39,257 nucleotides of DNA from Nevskia sp. GTDB lineage: Bacteria > Pseudomonadota > Gammaproteobacteria > Nevskiales > Nevskiaceae. Both the position numbers and the translations under genes were made by a program. The stretch is from positions 1-39,257 of the forward strand of contig NZ_JAKFUM010000018.1 of the NCBI RefSeq assembly GCF_021732705.1, given 5' to 3'. Shown in pieces: positions 8,220-14,998 of the stretch. Positions within the stretch are counted from its first letter, which is position 1; each line of letters starts with the position of its first letter. A model generated the notes under the pieces. It was not told where the DNA came from and did no database searches. It worked only from the letters and a program-made list of their open reading frames with translations.

Positions 8220-11042
8220 ATGTCCATTCGTTCAACAGGAGGCTTGCTGGCGCTGAAGAAGGCGGCCACAGCCATTTCGCTCGCCGCCGCCATGATGGCA
8301 GCTGGCGCAGCCTCCGCCGCAGATCAGGTTGCGCAGGCCAATACCGGCCTGCTCGGCAAGGTCCTCGGCGGCGTGCAGCAGTCGCTCGGGGGATCGGCCG
8401 CCAGTGGCGCGTCGAACAACCTGCTGCAGCTGCCGCGCAATCAGACGCCGGCCGCGGGTGCGCCGGCCGCCATCAACAAGTACACCAACCAGCCGATCCC
8501 GAACGGGTCCGTGCTGCTGGTCTGGACCGGTGACGGCTGCTCGACCCCGGTCTGCAACCCGGCCACGGCGCAGGACTTCCTCGCCGTGCTCGATGCCGAG
8601 CCGAACTCCACGACCTACGGCAACGTGATCTGGACGGCGGAGCTGCCGAAGGTGCTGGTGTCGAACGTGCTGCCGGTCGCGCTCTCGGGCGCGGCGTCGG
8701 ATTCGCACAACGATCCGCACCACATGCTGAGCTACACCTCGTACATCTCCGGCGGTGGCGACGGCCTGCAGCGCGGCCGCAAGTACCAGTTCGCCGGCGG
8801 CGTGATCTCGAAGAACGTGTTCCGCTTCGACGTCACCAGCGTCCGCAACATCGGCCGCGCCGATCTCGCGGTCTGCGGCACGCAGGTGCGCCGGTCGTCG
8901 CTGACCGACGATTTCGTGGTCATGCCGTCGACGACGGGCAACCACAAGATCCTCTACACCTACATGTCGAACTACGTGTACGGGCCGGGCGGCTCGGTCA
9001 CGGAAATCGAACCGGACCGCGTGGCGCCGACCGCGGCGGGCGTCTGCCTTGCCACGGCACCGGTCGTGCTGCCGCTGCTGGAATCGGTGCAGGTCGGTGG
9101 TCTGGTCGGCAACATCCCGGGCCTGATCACCGACGACTCGAACCTGCTCGGCCACACCGGCATCACCGAATACGGTGCCGCCGTGCGGGCCAACCAGCCG
9201 CGCAACCCGACCAACTACACGAGCTACCCGGACCTGCGTCCGTCGCGCTCGCGCAATCAGGGTGCGTTTTATCTGGGCAACGACGACGTCGGCATCGAAG
9301 CGCTGCCGCACGGCATGGCGCTGACCTATGACGGCAAGTACCTCGTCTCGTCCGACTACGCCGTCGCGGCGTCGATCGGTGCGGCGGCGATCAACGGCGC
9401 GCTGCGCGGCATCTGCAACCAGGCCGCGTTCAACCCGGGTGCCACGCCGCGTCCGCTGGGCGTCTGCGGTTCGACCTTCGGCAGCTCGGTTCGCGTGTTC
9501 GAGGCCAGCGGCGAATACAACCGCGGCAAGACCCGTGACTCGCTGAAGGAAGCGAACGTCTATGCGTCGAACCCGTACGTCCGCTCGGTCTCGGCCGTGC
9601 CGGATGGTCCGCGCGTCGAAGCGGTGCTGTTCCACGAAGAGAACGAAGGCCTGATGCCGTTCGGCTTGCCGCACCAGTCGCACCACTGCAAGAACCAGAA
9701 GGGCTGGGTCAATCTGAGCGACCCGAGCTACGACCTCGCGATCACCCCGCAGGGCGTTCTGGCCAATGCGACCAGCGACGTCGAGATCGACGACTGCCGT
9801 CCGGGCGATCCGGACTACGTTCCGCATGACGGTGCCTTCACCGGCGCCATGTGCGGCGGCACGCTGTTCTACAGCCCGGATATCCGTATCCGCGGCGACG
9901 AGACCAACGTGTTCGGCGGCAAGGGTCCGTACTGGCGTGCGGTGTACGACGTCGGCCCGTGCCCGGGCGTCTCGTACTTCAGCGTCTCGGATGACGATCG
10001 CTTCCTGATCCAGCCGATCTCGGGCATCGAAAGCCCGGCGTCGATCGATCCGGTCGGTGCCGTCGAATTCGACCGCGACTACCCGCGTGAACACAGCCGC
10101 CGCCTGCTGACCGTGGACATCCGTCCGCTGCTGGCGAAGGGCCGTGCCAACACGCCGGAAACGGCGATCCAGTGCGACTTCCCGCCGTACGATCCGGCGC
10201 GTCCGTCCGGCAGCTCGCTCGGTGCCTGGGCTTCGCGTCAGGACCGCTCGGGCGGCATCTCCAGCCGCTTCAACATTCTCAAGCACAACAACGAAGCCGA
10301 TGACTGCCCGCGAATCCGCGGCGTCGTGGGTCAGTTCGAGGATGGCCCGACCGGCGTGGGCGGTCAGACGACGCTGTCGTCGAACACCTCGCAGCTCGGC
10401 ACCGGCTACCTGCGCGCTGCGCAGATCATCGAGGAAATCTCGGTCGGCAATCCGCGCGGCATCCTGCTGAACCGCACCCAGACCGGCGGCGAACCGTCCG
10501 GCACCGGCGGCGGCCCGGGCAGCGGCAACCTCAACAGCCTGCAGAACCTGTACACCCACGGTGGTCCGCACTTCACCACGATCGACCGCATCGGCTATCA
10601 GCAGACGCCGGCCGGCGAAGGCGGCTACCTCGACCTGAGCCCGAAGGACAACGGCTACGGTCTGGGCGTGCCGCGTGATGCCGTGGTCGGCGGTGCGCCG
10701 GCGGAAGGCGTGCAGCGCTATGCCTTCATCCAGTACTTCGTCGAACTGAACCACGTCCCGGGTCCGGGCACCGGTTCGGACGGCGACCGCACGCTGTGCC
10801 TCGCGAAGTTCGATCGCCGCACCGGCGCCACCGTGCTCGACACCTCGTTCACCGACGAGCTGCTCGGCACGCCGTGCGTCGACTTCGACTCCGCCGCCCG
10901 CGATGCCTGGCTGTGGCCGGGTGCCCGTGGCGTGAAGGGTGGCGCCAAGCCGCACGCTGCCGTGTTCGAGCGTGACGGTGCCGCGCTGTTCGGCCCGGGC
11001 TACTACCCGGCCGCGCCGCTGGATGTCGATGGTCCGCGTTAA
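8220..11042 (+). CDS. Secreted SBP56/methanethiol-oxidase-like protein (oversized)
   Basis: 940 residues with a Sec signal peptide ending ASA (about residue 33). Several segments fit the SBP56 (selenium-binding protein/methanethiol oxidase) beta-propeller family: DPHHMLSY with His163, His167 and His168; FAGGVISKNVFRFDV (191-205); ALPHGMALTYDGKYLVSSDY (361-380); a His cluster LPHQSHHC (483-490); and a C-terminal DEL-GTPCVDFD followed by GGAKPHAAVFE (His912), where the family ends in PHGM-F. Bacterial methanethiol oxidase is a periplasmic copper enzyme of about 430-460 residues, so this protein is about twice that length with many insertions. It follows a copper-type operon (MbnP/MbnH/RND) and precedes a periplasmic foldase. 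Family membership is likely but distant; enzymatic activity and substrate are unknown. Confidence 0.62.
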   Translation: MSIRSTGGLLALKKAATAISLAAAMMAAGAASAADQVAQANTGLLGKVLGGVQQSLGGSAASGASNNLLQLPRNQTPAAGAPAAINKYTNQPIPNGSVLLVWTGDGCSTPVCNPATAQDFLAVLDAEPNSTTYGNVIWTAELPKVLVSNVLPVALSGAASDSHNDPHHMLSYTSYISGGGDGLQRGRKYQFAGGVISKNVFRFDVTSVRNIGRADLAVCGTQVRRSSLTDDFVVMPSTTGNHKILYTYMSNYVYGPGGSVTEIEPDRVAPTAAGVCLATAPVVLPLLESVQVGGLVGNIPGLITDDSNLLGHTGITEYGAAVRANQPRNPTNYTSYPDLRPSRSRNQGAFYLGNDDVGIEALPHGMALTYDGKYLVSSDYAVAASIGAAAINGALRGICNQAAFNPGATPRPLGVCGSTFGSSVRVFEASGEYNRGKTRDSLKEANVYASNPYVRSVSAVPDGPRVEAVLFHEENEGLMPFGLPHQSHHCKNQKGWVNLSDPSYDLAITPQGVLANATSDVEIDDCRPGDPDYVPHDGAFTGAMCGGTLFYSPDIRIRGDETNVFGGKGPYWRAVYDVGPCPGVSYFSVSDDDRFLIQPISGIESPASIDPVGAVEFDRDYPREHSRRLLTVDIRPLLAKGRANTPETAIQCDFPPYDPARPSGSSLGAWASRQDRSGGISSRFNILKHNNEADDCPRIRGVVGQFEDGPTGVGGQTTLSSNTSQLGTGYLRAAQIIEEISVGNPRGILLNRTQTGGEPSGTGGGPGSGNLNSLQNLYTHGGPHFTTIDRIGYQQTPAGEGGYLDLSPKDNGYGLGVPRDAVVGGAPAEGVQRYAFIQYFVELNHVPGPGTGSDGDRTLCLAKFDRRTGATVLDTSFTDELLGTPCVDFDSAARDAWLWPGARGVKGGAKPHAAVFERDGAALFGPGYYPAAPLDVDGPR

Positions 11043-11056
11043 GCGTTGATGTCTGG

Positions 11057-11084
11057 CGCCTTCCGTCGTCCGCGGCGGAAGGCG
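11057..11084 (+). terminator. GC-rich hairpin after the SBP56-like gene
   Basis: CGCCTTCCG at 11057-11065 pairs perfectly with CGGAAGGCG at 11076-11084 around a 10-base loop, 15 bases after the stop codon. It has no T-run of its own, and may stabilise the mRNA end or act with the second hairpin just downstream. Confidence 0.5.
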
Positions 11085-11093
11085 TCCTGACCC

Positions 11094-11133
11094 ATCGCCG
11101 CCTGCGCAACCCGCAGGCGGCGATTCGATTTTC
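11094..11133 (+). terminator. Rho-independent terminator
   Basis: A perfect 13-base stem (11094-11106 with 11112-11124, ATCGCCGCCTGCG and its complement) with a 5-base loop CAACC is followed by TCGATTTTCC. This is a good intrinsic terminator and ends the transcript of the SBP56-like gene before the foldase gene at 11159, which therefore probably has its own promoter or depends on read-through. Confidence 0.75.
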
Positions 11134-11158
11134 CTACCGTTGTCCGGAGTGTCACGAC

Positions 11159-12070
11159 ATGCTGCAGAAGAAAAGCTCGCTGAGCGCGATCCTGGCGGTG
11201 GCCAGCCTGGCCTTTCTCGCCCCGGTTCAGGCCGAGCAGAAGGTGTTGCCCACGACCGACGCCGGCCTCGCCGTCGATGTCACGGTCAACGGCCGTCCGA
11301 TTTCCAAGAACCACATCACGCTGATGGGTTCCAATTTCACCGAAAACAAGAAGGCGCCGGGACCGGAAGCGCAAGCGGCCGCCCGTGCCGAACTGATCAC
11401 GCAGGAAGTGCTGGCGCAGGCCGCCCGCAAGGAAGGACTCGACAAGAAGGCCGCGATTGCCGACCAGATCGCGTTCCAGGAACGCTCGATCCTGTCGCGT
11501 GCCTATCTCGAGGATTACTTCAACCGCAATCCCGTCACCGATGACGTGCTGAAGACCGCGTACGAGTTCAACCGCGCGAACGGCAAGATCATCGAATACA
11601 AGGTTCGCCACATCCTGGTGAACGACTACAACAAGGCCGTGTCGCTGGCCTCGCGGCTGGCCAAGGGCGAGGACTTCGTCAACGTCGCCAAGACCGAAAC
11701 CCAGGACCCGGGCGGCCAGAACACCGGCGGCGACCTTGGCTGGTTCCGGCCGGACATCTTCGTCGACACCAACTTCGCCAACACCGTCATCGGCCTGAAG
11801 AAGGGCGAGACCACGAAGGAGCCGGTGCGCAGCCGCTTTGGCTGGCACCTGATCAAGGTCGAGGACGGTCCGCGTCCGGTCAGCAATCCGGGCACGTTCG
11901 ACCAGCTCGACGACACCATCAAGCAGTCGCTGCGCCAGCGTACCGCCCAGACCCGCCTCGAGGCGCTGACCGAAAGCCTGACCGCAAAGGCCAAGATCGC
12001 CGGCCCGGGCCTCGCCGGCGGTGGCGCGCCGGCCGGCGTCGCCAGCACGGCCGGCAAGCGCGCGCCCTGA
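11159..12070 (+). CDS. Periplasmic parvulin-type peptidyl-prolyl isomerase
   Basis: 303 residues: Sec signal (cleavage after VQA, about residue 22), a helical N-terminal chaperone-like part, and one parvulin (rotamase) domain at about 140-240 with the family motifs YKVRHILV, GEDFVNVAK, GGDLGWF and SRFGWHLIKVED. The C-terminus is a short low-complexity Gly/Ala tail. Proteins of this PpiC/SurA/PrsA-like type assist folding of exported proteins. It is the first gene after the terminator of the SBP56-like gene and heads a run of ankyrin lipoprotein and two RND adaptors, so a dedicated foldase for the large secreted protein of this locus is plausible. The exact client is inference. Confidence 0.85.
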   Translation: MLQKKSSLSAILAVASLAFLAPVQAEQKVLPTTDAGLAVDVTVNGRPISKNHITLMGSNFTENKKAPGPEAQAAARAELITQEVLAQAARKEGLDKKAAIADQIAFQERSILSRAYLEDYFNRNPVTDDVLKTAYEFNRANGKIIEYKVRHILVNDYNKAVSLASRLAKGEDFVNVAKTETQDPGGQNTGGDLGWFRPDIFVDTNFANTVIGLKKGETTKEPVRSRFGWHLIKVEDGPRPVSNPGTFDQLDDTIKQSLRQRTAQTRLEALTESLTAKAKIAGPGLAGGGAPAGVASTAGKRAP

Positions 12071-12135
12071 TCGGTGTCCTGATCGAGCCCCTGCCGCCGT
12101 CACGACTCGTTGTCCGTGTTCCACCGAGAAAACCC

Positions 12136-12867
12136 ATGATCCGCAAGCATTCCACGCTGCTGGCCGCTCCGGCAGCCTTCGTTGCCGCGCTGTTCCTGTC
12201 GGGCTGCGCCGAGACCGCCGTCAAGCCGGATGACGCCGCACCTGCCGCCGTCGCCGCAGCCGAGGCCAAGACGCCGCCGGAGGTCAACCCGGTGACGGCC
12301 GCCGACATCGCCAAGCTGTCCGAGGAAGACCGCATCGGCCTGACCGTGCACTTCGCCCGCGTCGGCGATCTGCCGGGCCTGAAGCGCATGCTCGATGCCG
12401 GCGCGCCGGTCGATGGCCGCGACACGCTCGACCAGACCGCCCTGATCGCCGCCGTCAGCCAGGATTCGCTGGCCGGCGTGCAGGAGCTGCTGAAGCGCGG
12501 CGCCAAGATCGATCTGGTCGATAAGGCCGGCTGGACCGCGCTGCACTTCACCACGTTCTTCTCGACCGAAACCGGCGTGATGGATGCGCTGGTCAAGGCC
12601 GGCGCCAACGTCAACGCCCAGAACGATCGCGGCATCACCGCGCTGTACTTCGCCGCCGCCACCGGCCACGAGGCGCAGGTGAAATACCTGCTCGCCCATG
12701 GCGCCGATCGCGAGATCGCGTCGAAGAACGGCTGGTCGCCGCTGCGGATCTCGAAGGTCAAGGGGCTGGAAGCGATTGCCGACCTGCTCGATCCGGAGCA
12801 CAAGGCCGCATCGGCGCCGACGGCCGCCGCACCGGCGCCGACCGCTTCGGCATCTGCCGGCAAGTGA
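12136..12867 (+). CDS. Ankyrin-repeat lipoprotein
   Basis: 243 residues. A lipoprotein signal ends in LSGC (Cys24). After an Ala/Pro-rich tether there are about four ankyrin repeats (residues about 70-215), with recognisable turns such as GAPVDGRDTLDQTALIAAV, GAKIDLVDKAGWTALHF, GANVNAQNDRGITALYFA and GADREIASKNGWSPLRI. The tail is Ala/Pro-rich. Periplasmic ankyrin proteins such as AnkB are linked to oxidative-stress and heme-enzyme protection in other bacteria. Here it lies 65 bases after the foldase and 19 bases before the first adaptor, so it probably shares their transcript. Its partner is unknown; a protein-protein role with the foldase, adaptors or SBP56-like protein is inferred. Confidence 0.85.
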   Translation: MIRKHSTLLAAPAAFVAALFLSGCAETAVKPDDAAPAAVAAAEAKTPPEVNPVTAADIAKLSEEDRIGLTVHFARVGDLPGLKRMLDAGAPVDGRDTLDQTALIAAVSQDSLAGVQELLKRGAKIDLVDKAGWTALHFTTFFSTETGVMDALVKAGANVNAQNDRGITALYFAAATGHEAQVKYLLAHGADREIASKNGWSPLRISKVKGLEAIADLLDPEHKAASAPTAAAPAPTASASAGK

Positions 12868-12886
12868 TGCCGGCCCGGGTGGCGTG

Positions 12887-13759
12887 ATGCCGCGGCGGTT
12901 CGCGCCGGTCGCCGTGATCCGGCACGCGGCGCTGACGCTGCTGCTGTATGCGGCGCTGCTGCCGGCGTCGCGCGCCGATGACGGCAGCCACGCGCACGCA
13001 CATGCCGCGTCCACCACGGCCGGCAGCGCGGACGAATCGGTGCTGCAGGCGGTGCCGGCACAGGTCGTGCTCGATCCGCGCCGCACCGTGCTGCTGACGG
13101 CGCGTCAGGCCGGCCAGCTCGAAACCGGCGCCGTGCCGTTGCCGCAGGCCGGGCAGACGGTCGTCGCCGGGCAGGTGCTGGCCCGGCTCCGGCCGCTGAT
13201 GAGCCAGCCCGAGCGGCGCACGGTCGAAGGCGAGCTGGCGACCGCGAAACGCGATGTCGCGATGGGCTACCTGCAGATCGACCGCTACGGCATCAAGGAG
13301 CAGGAATTCGACGTCAAGCTGCCGACGCCGACCCTGCAGATCCTCACCGACTACCGCGCCGCTCAGGGCCGCGAGCAGCAGCTTGCGGCCACGCTCGACT
13401 CGCCGCTGACCATCGTCGCGCCGCGTGCCGGCACTGTGGTCCGGGTCGCCGCCAGCAGCGGCCGGGTGATCGAGCCGGGCGAGACCTTGTTCGAGCTGCA
13501 GGCGTCCGACGGTCTTGCGATCGAAGCCCGCTACGCCGACGAGCATCTCGACGCCCCGGACGCCGCCATCGCGATCGATGGCCATGGCCAGCGCCTCGCC
13601 CTGCGCCGGATCGCCACCGGCTTCGATCCGGCCGATCGCCGCCATCGGGCGCTGTATGCCGCCGTCGATCCCCACGTGAATCTGCAGCCGAACCAGCGTC
13701 TGCGGGTGCTGCTGCCGCGCCGCACGCCGACCTCGACCGCCGCGGCGGCGACGCGATGA
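12887..13759 (+). CDS. RND periplasmic adaptor 1 (HlyD/CusB type, short)
   Basis: 290 residues from the ATG at 12887, the start that gives a signal peptide (to about residue 30, SRA) followed by a His-rich patch HAHAHAAS. Then comes an adaptor core with QVLARLRPLMSQPERR, a short helical hairpin, and the second half-lipoyl segment LTIVAPRAGTVVRV. Compared with adaptor 2 it lacks the segment of about 35-40 residues that would form the first half of the barrel-sandwich domain, joining LETGA directly to VPLPQAG. It overlaps adaptor 2 by ATGA. It probably works with adaptor 2 and the RND permease encoded at 4757; the deletion may be natural variation or decay. Confidence 0.75.
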   Translation: MPRRFAPVAVIRHAALTLLLYAALLPASRADDGSHAHAHAASTTAGSADESVLQAVPAQVVLDPRRTVLLTARQAGQLETGAVPLPQAGQTVVAGQVLARLRPLMSQPERRTVEGELATAKRDVAMGYLQIDRYGIKEQEFDVKLPTPTLQILTDYRAAQGREQQLAATLDSPLTIVAPRAGTVVRVAASSGRVIEPGETLFELQASDGLAIEARYADEHLDAPDAAIAIDGHGQRLALRRIATGFDPADRRHRALYAAVDPHVNLQPNQRLRVLLPRRTPTSTAAAATR

Positions 13760-14907
13760 CGCGCTCGACCTTCGCGCTGGCGCTGGCCGCTGCGCTCGCG
13801 CTGTTCGCCGGTGCCGAGGCGCACGACGGCGAAGTCCATCGCGACCCGGCCGATGACGCGGCGGCGCACGGCGCCGCAGCCGCGATCCGCACCGAACGTC
13901 CGCAGTTCGACGCCGATGGCAGCCTGCGCGTGCCGAAGGCGCTGCAGCGCCGGCTGGGCCTGCGCACGCAGCCGTGGTCGTCGCACACGCCGCGCGCGCC
14001 GCTGAAGCTGATCGCCGAAGTGCAGGCGCAGCCGAACACGGCGCTGACCGTGGTGGCACCGGAGAACGGCACGCTCGAAGCGCCGGCCGGCGGCTGGCCG
14101 CTGCCCGGCAGCGAAGTCCGCGCCGGCACCGTGCTGGCCTGGCTGCGGCCGGCCTTGAGCCAGCGCGAGATCGCGCAGCGTCGCGCGCAGATCGCCGAAC
14201 TCGATCAGAAGCTGGTCGTCGGCAACGTCAACGTCGAGCGGCTGGAGTACCAGAACGCGGTCAACGTCGAGGCCGGCGGTGTGGCGCAGGGCAACATCTA
14301 TTTCGATCGGGAAAAAGCCGATCGCAACCTGCTGCAGACCCAGCGCGACCTGCTGCAGAAAAGCCTGACCGAGCGCGTGCCGCTGCGTGCCGCGACCGCC
14401 GGCCGGCTGATCGCCACGAGCGCCCGCAACGGCGCGCTGACCAGCGCCGGCACCGTGCTGTTCCGGCTGGTCGACGCCGACGGGCTGCGCCTCGTCGCGC
14501 ATCACGATCACCCGGGGCTCGGCTCGCGCGTGGCCGCCGCCAGCCTCGTCCGCGACGCCGGCACGGCCTTGCGGCTGGCCGGCGAGGAGCCATCGGCCGA
14601 TGGCAGCGGCTGGCAGATTCGCTTCGACGTGACGGCCGGTGCCGACGCGCTGCAGCCGGGACAGCGGGTCGAAATCGCCGTCACCCCGCAGCGCTTGCCG
14701 CAGCAGTTGACGCTGCCGGCCGGCGCCTGCGTGCACGGCACCGACGCCACCGCCGGCGTGGTCTGGATCCATCGCGATGCCGAGCACTTCGAACCGCGCC
14801 GCGTCGCGTCCTGCGACGAATCGGCGCTGACCCGCGACGCGCTGGCGCTGGCCGAGGGCGACCGCATCGTCACCGAAGGCGCTGCGCTGCTCGCGCTGTA
14901 TCGCTAG
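13756..14907 (+). CDS. RND periplasmic adaptor 2 (HlyD/CusB type)
   Basis: 383 residues: signal peptide (to about residue 22), a short acidic/His segment AHDGEVHRDP, then a full adaptor layout. The first half-lipoyl segment (LTVVAPENGTLEAP) and the turn LAWLRPALSQREIAQ are followed by a coiled-coil hairpin (about residues 135-210), the second half (PLRAATAGRLIATSA), a beta-barrel and a membrane-proximal domain with a cysteine pair (Cys near CVHG and in ASCDES). It is translationally coupled to adaptor 1. Membrane-fusion proteins of this type bridge an RND pump and a TolC-like channel. The only RND pump in the window is the HME-type one at 4757, which lacks an adjacent adaptor, so I assign these two to it. 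Confidence 0.82.
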   Translation: MTRSTFALALAAALALFAGAEAHDGEVHRDPADDAAAHGAAAAIRTERPQFDADGSLRVPKALQRRLGLRTQPWSSHTPRAPLKLIAEVQAQPNTALTVVAPENGTLEAPAGGWPLPGSEVRAGTVLAWLRPALSQREIAQRRAQIAELDQKLVVGNVNVERLEYQNAVNVEAGGVAQGNIYFDREKADRNLLQTQRDLLQKSLTERVPLRAATAGRLIATSARNGALTSAGTVLFRLVDADGLRLVAHHDHPGLGSRVAAASLVRDAGTALRLAGEEPSADGSGWQIRFDVTAGADALQPGQRVEIAVTPQRLPQQLTLPAGACVHGTDATAGVVWIHRDAEHFEPRRVASCDESALTRDALALAEGDRIVTEGAALLALYR

Positions 14908-14927
14908 CGCCGCGGCGGTTCAGAAGA

Positions 14928-14943
14928 CCCGGCGTTCGCCGGG
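14928..14943 (+). terminator. Short GC hairpin between convergent genes
   Basis: CCCGGCG at 14928-14934 pairs perfectly with CGCCGGG at 14937-14943, just after the adaptor 2 stop. There is no T-run, so it is a weak or rho-assisted terminator at best. Confidence 0.4.
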
Positions 14944-14963
14944 CTGACGGCGATTAATGTGTA

Positions 14964-14998
14964 TCTGACCCCAATTACGTGACCCCGATTGCGGGTCA
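14964..14998. repeat. TGACCCC/GGGGTCA palindrome relic, copy 1
   Basis: Contains TCTGACCCCAATTA (14964-14977), the reverse complement of the 14-mer at 32277-32290, and a hairpin TGACCC-CGATTGC-GGGTCA that runs into the stop codon of the TonB receptor (14996-14998). The shared 14-mer more than 17 kb away suggests a dispersed REP-like element or relic. Confidence 0.45.

Noticed and set aside
8232-10955. 907-codon minus-strand open frame
   Set aside because: Antisense shadow of the SBP56-like gene, low-complexity Arg/Ala/Val composition, no recognisable motif.
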